From: Leifsonia tongyongensis
GTDB lineage: Bacteria; Actinomycetota; Actinomycetes; Actinomycetales; Microbacteriaceae
Assembly: GCF_010686705.1 (NCBI RefSeq)
Contig: NZ_JAAGWY010000001.1
Location: 1,178,001 to 1,242,000 of the forward strand
Reading direction: 5' to 3'
DNA: 64,000 nt
Shown here: piece by piece, positions 43,321 through 51,999 of the stretch
Numbering within the stretch: the stretch's first letter is position 1
Layout: each line of letters begins with the position of its first letter
Program-made: the position numbers and the translations under genes
Notes under the pieces: generated by a model
Seen by the model: the letters and a program-made list of their open reading frames with translations, nothing else
Database searches by the model: none
Told to the model about the DNA's origin: nothing

Positions 43321-44121
43321 ATGAGCACACGCCCGCGGCACGTTCCTGCAACCTTCGACCTCGAGGGGCGGCTGGCCCTCATCAGCGGCGCGGGCAGCGC
43401 GACAGGAATCGGATTCGCCGCGGCCCGGGCGCTGGGCGAGCTGGGTGCACGCGTGGCGATCACGTCGACCACCGAGCGCATCCATGAGCGGGTCGCCGAG
43501 TTGCAGCACGCCGGGATCGACGCCGTCGGATTCATCGCGACCCTCGACTCTGAGGACGGCGTCGATCGGCTGGCGGCCGAACTCGAGGCGGCATCGCTCG
43601 AGCCGACGATCGTCGTCAACAATGCGGGAATGGTGAACGTCTCGCAGGCGCAGATGTTGTCCGGTGATGTGACCGGCGACGTCGCGGACTGGAGGCGGAG
43701 CCTCGAGATGAACCTGACGAGCGCATTCCTGCTCACCCGCATGGTCGTGCCGGGGATGCGGGCCGCTCGGTGGGGCCGGATCGTGAATGTCTCCAGCGTG
43801 AGCGGACCGGTGATGGCTTCGCGAGCCGACGTCGCCTACGCCGCGGCGAAGGCAGGCATGGTGGGTCTCACGCGAGCGCTGGCCGTCGACGAGGCGGCAT
43901 TCGGGATCACCGCCAACGCGGTCGCCCCTGGGTGGATCGCGACCGGCTCCCAACTCGCGAGCGAAGAGGAGGAAGGGCACCGGGTGCCGCTGCGACGAAG
44001 CGGGACCGCAGAAGAGGTGGCGTCGGTGATCGCGTGGCTGGCGACACCCGGAGCCTCGTACGTCACCGGTCAGGTGGTCGTGGTGGATGGCGGCAACAGC
44101 ATCGGTGAGGAACGCACCTAG
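43321..44121 (+). CDS. short-chain dehydrogenase, possible 2-keto-3-deoxy-L-fuconate dehydrogenase
   Basis: A 266-residue classical SDR: SGAGSATGIGFAAARAL (cofactor), NNAGMVNVS, NVSSVSGPV with catalytic Ser, YAAAKAG with Tyr and Lys, and a C-terminal YVTGQVVVVDGG. It lies just before the L-fucose dehydrogenase/fuconolactonase-like pair, so oxidation of the 2-keto-3-deoxy acid is a reasonable inference from context only. Confidence 0.85.
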   Translation: MSTRPRHVPATFDLEGRLALISGAGSATGIGFAAARALGELGARVAITSTTERIHERVAELQHAGIDAVGFIATLDSEDGVDRLAAELEAASLEPTIVVNNAGMVNVSQAQMLSGDVTGDVADWRRSLEMNLTSAFLLTRMVVPGMRAARWGRIVNVSSVSGPVMASRADVAYAAAKAGMVGLTRALAVDEAAFGITANAVAPGWIATGSQLASEEEEGHRVPLRRSGTAEEVASVIAWLATPGASYVTGQVVVVDGGNSIGEERT

Positions 44122-44127
44122 CGGCCT

Positions 44128-44203
44128 TTGGTCCGACCAATCGGGTCGGATGTGCCATATATGCCGCGAAAAATGGCTCCAACGGACGTTTTGGTCTAAC
44201 CTT
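44128..44203. promoter_or_regulatory. GntR-type operator candidates upstream of the fucose dehydrogenase-like operon
   Basis: TTGGTC-C-GACCAA at 44128-44140 is a perfect 13-bp palindrome with the FadR-family TGGTNNNACCA shape. A second, imperfect site TTGGTCTAACCTT lies at 44191-44203. The overlapping stem TCCGACC-AATCG-GGTCGGA (44132-44150) could also act as the SDR terminator. Confidence 0.45.
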
Positions 44204-44235
44204 TAGTATTCCTTGTCCCCGATGGAGGTTCCTCG

Positions 44236-45207
44236 ATGCTGAGTCGCTCCCTGCGCTCGTCCGTCCCCCTGACCGAGGTCGGGATGGGTGCCGCCCAACT
44301 CGGCAACCTGTTCCACGAGACCACCGACGAGGACGCGTCTGCGGCCGTCGACGCGGCGTGGGATGCGGGCATCCGGTATTTCGACACCGCACCGCACTAC
44401 GGCCTCGGGCTCTCCGAACGCCGCCTCGGCGCGGCGCTCGCCGCACGGCCGCGCGACGAATTCGTGCTGTCCACGAAGGTGGGCCGGCTGCTCGTCCCGA
44501 GCGGCTATCCGGAAGGTGTCATGGACGACGAGGGGTTCGCCGTCCCGGCGACCCTGCGACGCGAGTGGGATCTCAGCCGTGACGGCATCCGCCGCTCCAT
44601 CGCCGAAAGCCTCGAACGACTCGGGCTCGATCGCATCGACATCGCCTACCTGCACGACCCGGACGAGTTCGGTGAACAGGCGCACGCCGAGGCGATCCCG
44701 GCTCTGATCGAACTGCGCGACGAGGGTGTCGTGCGGGCCGTCGGCGCGGGCATGAACCAATCCGCGATGCCGGCGGAATTCGTGCGCCGCCACGACGTCG
44801 ACGTGATCATGCTGGCCGGGCGGTACACACTGCTCGAGCAGGGAGCGCTCGACGATCTGCTTCCCCTCGCCGAGGAGCGGGGTGTCGGCATCGTGGCCGC
44901 CGCCGTCTACAACTCCGGGTTGCTCGCGCAGCCTCGGCCGCCCGCTGATGCGAGTTACAACTACGCGCAGGCGCCGGCCGAGGTCATCTCACGGGCGAAC
45001 GCGCTTGCCGACGTCTGCGAGGAGTTCGGCATCACCCTGCCGGAGGCTGCCATCGCCTACCCGCTTCGCCACCCGGCGGTCGTGTCGGTCGTCGTCGGAG
45101 TGCGCACGGCTGCGCAGGTCACGGAGACGGTCCGGCGCTACGGTGCGAGCATCCCCGACGAATTCTGGACCGCACTCCGTGAACGAGGCCTGGTGCGCGA
45201 TGTCTGA
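44236..45207 (+). CDS. aldo/keto reductase, L-fucose (D-threo-aldose) dehydrogenase-like
   Basis: A 323-residue AKR. It has YFDTAPHYGLGLSERRLG (Asp and Tyr), LSTKVGR (Lys), IAYLHDPDEFG (His), and a C-terminal cofactor region VSVVVGVRTAAQV. The wording PHYGLGLSERRLGAAL and KVGRLL, with WDLSRDGIRRSI, is that of L-fucose dehydrogenase/D-threo-aldose 1-dehydrogenase. It oxidises L-fucose to the lactone, which the overlapping lactonase would open. Confidence 0.87.
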   Translation: MLSRSLRSSVPLTEVGMGAAQLGNLFHETTDEDASAAVDAAWDAGIRYFDTAPHYGLGLSERRLGAALAARPRDEFVLSTKVGRLLVPSGYPEGVMDDEGFAVPATLRREWDLSRDGIRRSIAESLERLGLDRIDIAYLHDPDEFGEQAHAEAIPALIELRDEGVVRAVGAGMNQSAMPAEFVRRHDVDVIMLAGRYTLLEQGALDDLLPLAEERGVGIVAAAVYNSGLLAQPRPPADASYNYAQAPAEVISRANALADVCEEFGITLPEAAIAYPLRHPAVVSVVVGVRTAAQVTETVRRYGASIPDEFWTALRERGLVRDV

Positions 45208-46057
45208 CGGATCGTCCCACGGGATCATCGACGCCCACCAGCACGTCTGGGATCTGGATCGAGCCGAGTATTCCTGGCTGACGCCCGCGGCCGGCCCGCT
45301 GTACCGCTCGTTCGGCATGGATGAGGTCCTGCCGGAGTTGGAGGCGGCCGGCGTCACCGGGACCGTGCTCGTCCAGGCCGCGGACAACGACGACGACACC
45401 GATTTCATGTTCGAGGTGGCGCGGGCGAACCCGGTCGTGGTGGGCGTCGTCGGGTACCTCCCGCTCGACGACCCCGAGCGTGCCGCAGCCCGTCTCGCCG
45501 AGCTGCAGCGCGATCCGCTGTTCTGCGGCATTCGCAGCCTCATCCACGATCGCCCCGACCCGGGCTGGATCCTGCGAGCCGACGTGGATGCGACACTCGG
45601 CCTCCTCGAAGACGCCGACGTTCCGTTCGATGTCGTCGGTGTTCTCCCGGAGCACCTGCGCGCCGTCCTCGCGATCTCCGAACGCCATCCGCGACTGAGG
45701 ATGGTGCTCGACCATCTCAACAAACCGCCGATCGGATCGGATCAGCGGGAGCCCTGGTCGTCGCTGCTCGGCGAGGTGGCCTCGAATCCGCTCGTCTTCG
45801 GCAAGGTCTCTGGACTGTATTCGGCGGTCGGTGAGCCGGGGGACTGGACGGTCGAGTCCATACGCCCCGTCTTCGATCGAGCGCTCGACGTGTTCGGTGC
45901 GGACCGCCTCATGTACGGCGGGGACTGGCCGGTGTCGCTCATCGCGGGCGGGTACACGCGGGTGTGGAACGGCACTGCGGAGCTGGTCGCCGGCCTGGCG
46001 GAGGACGACCGGGCCGCGATCCTCGCGGGCACGGCGCGTTCCTTCTACCGTCTCTAG
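45200..46057 (+). CDS. amidohydrolase, L-fucono-lactonase-like
   Basis: A 285-residue member of the amidohydrolase_2/COG3618 group. Metal motif IIDAHQHVWDL at the N-terminus, FGMDEVLPELEAAGV, MVLDHLNKPPI and MYGGDWPVSL at the C-terminus are typical of lactonases of the oxidative L-fucose/L-rhamnose pathways. ATG 45200 overlaps the dehydrogenase by 8 bp. Confidence 0.87.
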   Translation: MSDGSSHGIIDAHQHVWDLDRAEYSWLTPAAGPLYRSFGMDEVLPELEAAGVTGTVLVQAADNDDDTDFMFEVARANPVVVGVVGYLPLDDPERAAARLAELQRDPLFCGIRSLIHDRPDPGWILRADVDATLGLLEDADVPFDVVGVLPEHLRAVLAISERHPRLRMVLDHLNKPPIGSDQREPWSSLLGEVASNPLVFGKVSGLYSAVGEPGDWTVESIRPVFDRALDVFGADRLMYGGDWPVSLIAGGYTRVWNGTAELVAGLAEDDRAAILAGTARSFYRL

Positions 46058-46426
46058 GCGGTCGATCGGATGCGAACAGTCAGTAGCGCGCATCCGTTGC
46101 GCACCGGAACGTCCAGTTCGATGGCTCCGTCGCTTCGTTCGGGCGAGATCGGGATCGTTTCGTCGATTCCCGGGTGCATGACCTCCCAGATGGCCGACTG
46201 ATCGGCGATGGCGAACCAGGAAGCCGAAGTGCGACACGAACCGTCTCGGCTTCCGCGAAGACGATCGGGACAGCGTAGCCGTCGGCGACCTCGAACACGT
46301 TGGCGATCGCGAGGTCATCTGTCACGGAGACGGGGCGCGGCGACAGGACCCACTGCTTGCCCCGAAGCCGCGCGAGCAGCGGGCCGTAGTCGAGGAACGC
46401 CTGATCTGTTCGAGGCGCTTCGTGTG
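46054..46426 (-). pseudogene. frameshifted C-terminal fragment of an unidentified sugar-related protein
   Basis: From about 46426 the minus strand encodes a beta-rich tail, QAFLDYGPLLARLRGKQWVL then VFEVADGYAVPIVFAEAETV. Near 46230 the sensible frame shifts to WFAIADQSAIWEVMHPGIDE and then AIELDVPVRNGCALLTVRIR, ending at TAG 46054-46056. It resembles the C-terminal domain of a glycosidase, but the family is uncertain. No start is seen. Confidence 0.55.
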
Positions 46427-46442
46427 GTCTGAGGCTACATTT

Positions 46443-46457
46443 ACTAAATCGATAAAG
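46443..46457. promoter_or_regulatory. candidate LacI operator upstream of the LacI gene
   Basis: ACTAAATCGATAAAG matches the minus-strand site at 47684-47698 (ACTAAAACGATTAAG) in 13 of 15 bases. A further CGATAAGT-type half-site occurs at 46491-46498 (reverse). The site lies about 80 bp before the LacI start. Confidence 0.5.
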
Positions 46458-46534
46458 CAAGCGTGGCTCCTTGTGTTTCCGGGGTGAAATACTTATCGCT
46501 GGTATAGCGTTGCGAAGCGGTGGGAGGTGGAACG

Positions 46535-47554
46535 ATGGCAGACGGATCGCGGCCGAGAGCGGCTCGCCCGACCCTTAAGACGGTCGCGCGAGAAGCCGGC
46601 GTCTCCACGACGACCGTGTCGTTCGTCCTCTCCGGTCGCCCCGACGCCGGGATCAGCGAGGCCACCGCCCAGCGAGTCCATGAGGCCGTAAGGCGCCTGG
46701 GCTATTACCCGAACAGTTCGGCTCGAGCCGTGCGGACCGGCCGCACTGGTCTCGTGCTGCTGTCGCTGAACATGCTGAGCGACCCGTGGTCGCTCGCCCT
46801 GGCGGATGCCGTCAACTCCGCGGCCAAATCGGCCGGCCTGACGACGATGATCCTCGCCGACGGAGACTGGTTCTCCGCCCTCGAGCTCCAGGGCGCAGAC
46901 GTCGCCTACATCGGGCTCGGGCCGGATCGTGCGGATGATGAACGCAGGCTGGCCACAATGGTCGAACGCGGCCAGAAGGTGGTCGTCTTCGACGAGCTTC
47001 TCGAACCTGCAGGCTTCGACGTCATCCGCTCGAAGTCCCTACCGGGGTGCCGCATCGCCGTCGAATCCCTGATCGAACGTCACACCGACATCGCGTGTCT
47101 CACCTCGCGCAACAACTTCAGGGAGACGCCTTCACGTCTGACCGTTTACCGCGAAGTCATGGCCGAAGCGGGCCTCGAGGTTCGCGAGGACCGCATTGGG
47201 GTTTACGAAGAGACCCAGGCGGAGGCGTACGCGGTGGCGCTGGATCTCCTCTCGGCGTCAGACCGGCCTACGGCGATCTACGCGACGACCGACTTCGCCG
47301 CCATCGCGGCGATCAACGCGGCACATCGGCTCGGCATACGTGTGCCCGAGGACGTCGCCGTCATCGGCGTCGGCAATACCCCCGATGCGGGCCTGACCGA
47401 ACCTTCCCTTTCGACCGTCGGCCCGATCGACCAGTTCGCCCTGGTCGCGGACATCATCGTCAAGCGGGCCCTGGAGGGGCCGGGCGAGGTCGGCGACGGC
47501 ACGCTCCACGAGCTCGACTGGGTGCTCATCGAGCGGGAGTCGACCCGCGCCTGA
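46535..47554 (+). CDS. LacI-family regulator of importer 2
   Basis: A 339-residue repressor with HTH PTLKTVAREAGVSTTTVSFV and hinge YYPNSSARAVRTGRTG. The periplasmic-binding-like sensor domain has the effector and dimer segments DFAAIAAINAAHRLGI and VAVIGVGNTPDAG. GGAGGT lies six bases before ATG 46535. It is immediately upstream of importer 2, whose promoter carries the same 15-bp operator as its own. Confidence 0.9.
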   Translation: MADGSRPRAARPTLKTVAREAGVSTTTVSFVLSGRPDAGISEATAQRVHEAVRRLGYYPNSSARAVRTGRTGLVLLSLNMLSDPWSLALADAVNSAAKSAGLTTMILADGDWFSALELQGADVAYIGLGPDRADDERRLATMVERGQKVVVFDELLEPAGFDVIRSKSLPGCRIAVESLIERHTDIACLTSRNNFRETPSRLTVYREVMAEAGLEVREDRIGVYEETQAEAYAVALDLLSASDRPTAIYATTDFAAIAAINAAHRLGIRVPEDVAVIGVGNTPDAGLTEPSLSTVGPIDQFALVADIIVKRALEGPGEVGDGTLHELDWVLIERESTRA

Positions 47555-47683
47555 GCCAGGACGTTCCGCGTTCTTGCCGTGAGGCTGCGGTACCGTGTCG
47601 CGATTGTGCGGCAAATGTTCAGCCGATTTCCACTTAGCCAACTCCGTTGATCACAATTTGCGCGAACTTGTATTCATGTGCTA

Positions 47684-47698
47684 CTTAATCGTTTTAGT
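47684..47698. promoter_or_regulatory. candidate LacI operator upstream of importer 2
   Basis: CTTAATCGTTTTAGT, embedded in the imperfect palindrome CTACTTAATCGTTTTAGTAG (47681-47700). It lies 40 bp before the binding-protein start. Confidence 0.55.
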
Positions 47699-47737
47699 AG
47701 TTCCGCAGTCACACGCAAACCAATCAAAGGAGATTCA

Positions 47738-48985
47738 ATGCAGCGACGTACCATCCGTGCAATCGGGGCGGGAGTGGCCATCGCCGCACTCGGGCTCATG
47801 GGCCTCACCGCCTGCTCGAGCGCGCCGGCCTCGAACGAGAAGGTCACCCTCACCTACGGCATCTGGGACAAGAACCAGGAGCCCGCGATGCAGCAGATCG
47901 TCTCGGCCTTCGAGAAGCAGAACCCCAACATCACAGTCGACATCCAGCTGACGGCGAACGCCGACTACTGGACGAAGCTGCAGACCGCAGCCTCGGCGGG
48001 AACCGCTCCGGACGTGTTCTGGATGAACGGCCCGAGCTTCCAGCTCTACGCATCGAACGGCCAGCTTGCGCCGCTCGACAACGTGAAGAAGAGCGACTAC
48101 CCCGACGCCCTGATCAACCTGTACACCTACCAGGGCAAGCTCTACGGGGCGCCGAAGGACTTCGACACGGTCGGCGTCTGGTACAACAAGAAGCTGTTCG
48201 ACGCTGCGGGTGTGGCGTACCCCAAGGCCGGCTGGACCTGGGATGACTTCACCGCCGACGCGAAGGCACTCACGGGCAAGACGCCGGGCACCTTCGGTGT
48301 CGCAGCTCCCCCGTACGGCCAGGAGAACTTCTACGACACGGTGGCACAGGCCGGCGGATACATCATCAGCCCGGACGGCAAGAAGTCCGGCTATGACGAC
48401 CCGAAGACGATCGAGGGTGTCAAGTTCTGGGTCGACCTGGTGAAGGCGAAGGCCTCCCCGACACTCCAGCAGATGACCGACACCTACTCGGCCGATCTCT
48501 TCACCTCGGGCAAGATCGCCATGTACTGGGCCGGATCGTGGAACCCGGGTGCATTCGCCAAGTCGTCGATCGCGGGCAACATCGATGTCGCGCCGCTGCC
48601 CCAGGGCCCGGTCAGCAACCAGTCCATCATGCACGGCCTGGCGAACGTCGTCTCTGCGAAGAGCGCTCACCTCGATGCAGCGAAGAAGTTCGCTACCTTC
48701 GCCAGCGGCAAGACCGCTGCTGATTACATGGCCAAAGCCGGCGCAGTGATCCCAGCGTTCAACGGCACGCAGGACCTGTGGGTCAAGTCCCTGCCGAACT
48801 ACAACCTGCAGGCCTACATCGACGAGGTCAAGACGGCTGTCGCCTACCCCGTGTCCAAGAACTCCGCCGCATGGGGACAGGACGAGACAGCGGAGATGAC
48901 GAAGATCTGGACCGGCGCGGTCGACGTCGAGACGGGTCTGAAAGACCTGGCGGCGAAGATGAACGCAGATCTCGCCAAGGAATAA
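47738..48985 (+). CDS. ABC sugar-binding lipoprotein, importer 2
   Basis: A 415-residue family 1 solute-binding protein. Lipobox LTACSSAP follows a basic signal peptide. CUT1 features include YGIWDKNQEPAMQQIVSAFE, TAPDVFWMNGPSF, PKDFDTVGVWYNKKLF and MYWAGSWNPGAF. AAAGGAG precedes ATG 47738. It probably binds an oligosaccharide used by the adjacent catabolic genes. Confidence 0.92.
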   Translation: MQRRTIRAIGAGVAIAALGLMGLTACSSAPASNEKVTLTYGIWDKNQEPAMQQIVSAFEKQNPNITVDIQLTANADYWTKLQTAASAGTAPDVFWMNGPSFQLYASNGQLAPLDNVKKSDYPDALINLYTYQGKLYGAPKDFDTVGVWYNKKLFDAAGVAYPKAGWTWDDFTADAKALTGKTPGTFGVAAPPYGQENFYDTVAQAGGYIISPDGKKSGYDDPKTIEGVKFWVDLVKAKASPTLQQMTDTYSADLFTSGKIAMYWAGSWNPGAFAKSSIAGNIDVAPLPQGPVSNQSIMHGLANVVSAKSAHLDAAKKFATFASGKTAADYMAKAGAVIPAFNGTQDLWVKSLPNYNLQAYIDEVKTAVAYPVSKNSAAWGQDETAEMTKIWTGAVDVETGLKDLAAKMNADLAKE

Positions 48986-48989
48986 CGAC

Positions 48990-49943
48990 GTGTCCCAGTC
49001 ATCGACGATGACACGGACGCAGGTGCCGGGCACAACCCCGGCACCTGCGGTTCGTCGTCGCAAGCCGCTGCGCGACTCCGCCTGGTGGGCGCTCCTGTTC
49101 GTGGGCCCGACGGCCCTCGGGCTCGCCGCGTTCTACTTCTGGCCGCTCCTGCGTACCGGATATATGTCCCTCACCACCACCGGCGCTTTCGGCGGCGAAA
49201 CGTGGGTCGGCCTCGCGAACTTCGCGCAGCTCTTCAACAGCCCCGATCTGCTCAGGGCTGCAGGGAACTCCGCCCTGTACACCGCAGTCGCACTCCTCGG
49301 GATCCCGCTCGCGATCGTCCTCGCCAGCCTGCTCAACACTCCGGGACTCAAGGGCCGCAGTTTCTACCGCGTGCTCTACTTCATACCCGTCGTCACCATG
49401 CCGGCGGCGATCGCCCTGGTCTGGACGTTCATCTACAACGGTGACTACGGCGTACTGAACCAGGCCCTCCACCTGGTCGGGATCCAGGGGACGAGCTGGC
49501 TGGCCAACCCGTCGACCGCGCTCATGGCGGTCGCAGTGGTCGGCATCTGGGCGACGCTCGGTACGAACATCGTGATCTTCGTGGCCGGACTGCAGGGCAT
49601 CCCGGCATCCCTCTACGAGGCGGCCAGCCTCGACGGCGCCGGCCCGATCCGCCGGTTCTTCTCCGTCACGCTGCCCTTGCTCAGCCCCAGCGTGTTCTTC
49701 GTGAGTGTCATCACCGTGATCGGAGCGCTCCAGGTCTTCGACCTGCTCTATGTCATGATCCCCACGGGGAGTCCGGCACGCGAGGCGACGATGACGATCG
49801 TCTCGCTCTTCTACCAGGTCGGATTCATCCGCAATCAGCGCGGCCTCGCGGCAGCGATCGCCCTCGTACTGATGGTGATCATCCTGATTCTCACCGCCGT
49901 ACAGTTCCGGCTCCAGCGGAAGTGGGTTCACTATGAGTACTGA
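48990..49943 (+). CDS. ABC sugar permease (MalF-like), importer 2
   Basis: A 317-residue six-segment permease, GTG start 48990. The EAA loop is SLYEAASLDGAGPIRRFFSV, then TLPLL. It overlaps the next permease by 11 bp. Confidence 0.92.
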   Translation: MSQSSTMTRTQVPGTTPAPAVRRRKPLRDSAWWALLFVGPTALGLAAFYFWPLLRTGYMSLTTTGAFGGETWVGLANFAQLFNSPDLLRAAGNSALYTAVALLGIPLAIVLASLLNTPGLKGRSFYRVLYFIPVVTMPAAIALVWTFIYNGDYGVLNQALHLVGIQGTSWLANPSTALMAVAVVGIWATLGTNIVIFVAGLQGIPASLYEAASLDGAGPIRRFFSVTLPLLSPSVFFVSVITVIGALQVFDLLYVMIPTGSPAREATMTIVSLFYQVGFIRNQRGLAAAIALVLMVIILILTAVQFRLQRKWVHYEY

Positions 49944-50835
49944 GTCGACCGTTACGCGAACCGCGCCGAGGGCCGGCGAATCATCGGCGGCCGTCGCTGT
50001 GTCAGTCCGCAGGCGTCGCCGCGCCCGTCAGCCGTGGCTCGTCCATACTCTTCTCATCGCCGGCGCCGTCGTCATGATCTTCCCGTTCGTGTGGGAAGCG
50101 CTCACCGCATTCAAGACCTTCGACGGGGCGCACGCCGTGCCACCGCAGATCATCCCGAGTCCGTGGGACTTTGGGAATTTCGCGAAGGTGTTCGCCACTC
50201 TCCCGTTCGGTTCGATGCTGACCAACTCGGTGCTTCTCACGATCGGACGGGTCGCCGGCCAGGTCGTGTTGTGCACGATGGCGGGCTATGCATTCGCCCG
50301 GCTGAGGTTCCCTGGACGCAACGTGATCTTCCTGGCGTTCCTCTCGGTGCTGATGGTGCCCTCGCAGCTCTTCCTGCTCCCACAGTTCGAACTCATCCTC
50401 CACCTCGGCTGGATGAACAGCCTCGCAGCGCTGATCGTGCCCGGCATGTTCAGCGCGTTCGGATGCTTCCTCATGCGCCAGTTCTTCATGGCGCTCCCCA
50501 ACGAGCTCGAGGAGGCGGCACGGGTCGACGGCGCGAACGCCTGGCAGGTCTTCTACAAGGTGATGCTTCCACTCGCCAAGCCGGGGATCATCGCGCTCGC
50601 CGTCTTCACCGCGCTGTGGTCGTGGAACGACCTGCTGTGGCCGCTTGTCGTGACGTCGGATCCCGCCAAGGAGCCCCTCACCGTCGGGATGGCCCAGCTC
50701 ATCGGCCTCCACTTCACGGACTTCCCGGTATTGATGGCGGCCGCACTGCTGGCGTGCCTCCCCATGCTCATCACATTCGCCTTCCTCCAGCGCCAGTTCA
50801 TCCAGGGCATCGCGCTGACAGGCACGAAGGGATAG
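49933..50835 (+). CDS. ABC sugar permease (MalG-like), importer 2
   Basis: A 300-residue six-segment permease with EAA loop [20 protein letters not shown], then MLP, and ALWSWNDLLWPLVV. An Arg-rich N-tail (VRRRRRARQP) precedes the first segment. No ATPase follows. Confidence 0.92.
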   Translation: MSTESTVTRTAPRAGESSAAVAVSVRRRRRARQPWLVHTLLIAGAVVMIFPFVWEALTAFKTFDGAHAVPPQIIPSPWDFGNFAKVFATLPFGSMLTNSVLLTIGRVAGQVVLCTMAGYAFARLRFPGRNVIFLAFLSVLMVPSQLFLLPQFELILHLGWMNSLAALIVPGMFSAFGCFLMRQFFMALPNELEEAARVDGANAWQVFYKVMLPLAKPGIIALAVFTALWSWNDLLWPLVVTSDPAKEPLTVGMAQLIGLHFTDFPVLMAAALLACLPMLITFAFLQRQFIQGIALTGTKG

Positions 50836-50841
50836 AACCAC

Positions 50842-51999
50842 TTGTCACTACGAATCGGAATCGTCGGCTTCGGCGCCCGCTCGGCACTCTGGCGCGACGT
50901 CGTGGTTCCCGGCAACGACGCGGTGATCGCGGCGGTCTGGGACCCGGCCGAGCGCGCACAGCGCAGTGTCGCCGAAGAACTTCCGGATGCGAGAATCGCG
51001 ACGTCGCTCGACGACCTGTTGAGCTCGGGTATCGATGCGGTCATGGTGCTCTCACCGGACTTCACGCACGCCGAGGTCGCAATCGCGGCCCTGCGCGCCG
51101 GTGTTCCGGTGTTCTGCGAGAAGCCGCTTGCGATCACGGCTGAGGATGCGGACCGCGTTCTCGAGACGGCGCGCGTGACCGGCACCCGGCTGTATGTCGG
51201 TCACAACATGCGACACCTTCCGCTGGTGCGCACGATGCGCGACATCGTCCGCTCGGGCCGGATCGGCGAGGTCAAAGCGATCTGGTGTCGCCATTTCGTC
51301 GGCAACGGCGGTGACTTCTATTTCAAGGACTGGCACGCCGACCGCACCAAGTCGACCGGGCTGCTCCTGCAGAAGGGCGCCCACGACCTGGATGTGATCC
51401 ACTGGCTGGCCGACTCGCGCAGCGAGACCGTCGTCGGCATGGGCGGACTCACCGTCTACGGCGACATCAAGGACCGGCGCGACCGCTCCGAGGAGCGCAT
51501 GGGCGAGTGGATCAGTCACGACAACTGGCCTCCCCGCACTTTGACCGGGCTGAACCCCGTGGTGGATGTCGAGGATGTCTCGATGATGCTGATGCAGCTG
51601 GAGAACGGCGTCTACGCCAGCTACCAGCAATGCCATTTCACGCCGGACTACTGGCGCAATTACACCGTCATTGGAACCGAGGGGCGCATCGAGAACTTCG
51701 GCGACGGCGACGGCGGTGTCATCAAGGTCTGGACGACGCGCGGAGATTACGCCGAACCCGATGAGATCATCCCGATCCCGGCCGCCGAGGGCGGACATGG
51801 GGGCGCGGACAGCGCGCTTGTCGCTGAGTTCCTGCGCTTCGTGCGCGAGGGCGGGCCCACGGAGACCTCTCCGGTGGCAGCGCGGGATGCTGTCGCCGCC
51901 GGCGAGGCCGCGACGATCTCGTTGCGGACCGACGGGTGTTCCATCAGCATCCCGGCCGTCGCGCCTGACATCCGGCAGTACTTCGAGTTGCAGTCATGA
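50842..51999 (+). CDS. Gfo/Idh/MocA-family oxidoreductase
   Basis: A 385-residue sugar dehydrogenase. The Rossmann start IGIVGFGARSALW is followed by VFCEKPLAI (catalytic EKP lysine) near residue 94 and HDLDVIHWL near 180, carrying the Asp/His dyad. TTG 50842 is the only early start in frame. The stop overlaps the next gene (ATGA). It probably oxidises a sugar or glycoside from importer 2. Confidence 0.88.
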   Translation: MSLRIGIVGFGARSALWRDVVVPGNDAVIAAVWDPAERAQRSVAEELPDARIATSLDDLLSSGIDAVMVLSPDFTHAEVAIAALRAGVPVFCEKPLAITAEDADRVLETARVTGTRLYVGHNMRHLPLVRTMRDIVRSGRIGEVKAIWCRHFVGNGGDFYFKDWHADRTKSTGLLLQKGAHDLDVIHWLADSRSETVVGMGGLTVYGDIKDRRDRSEERMGEWISHDNWPPRTLTGLNPVVDVEDVSMMLMQLENGVYASYQQCHFTPDYWRNYTVIGTEGRIENFGDGDGGVIKVWTTRGDYAEPDEIIPIPAAEGGHGGADSALVAEFLRFVREGGPTETSPVAARDAVAAGEAATISLRTDGCSISIPAVAPDIRQYFELQS

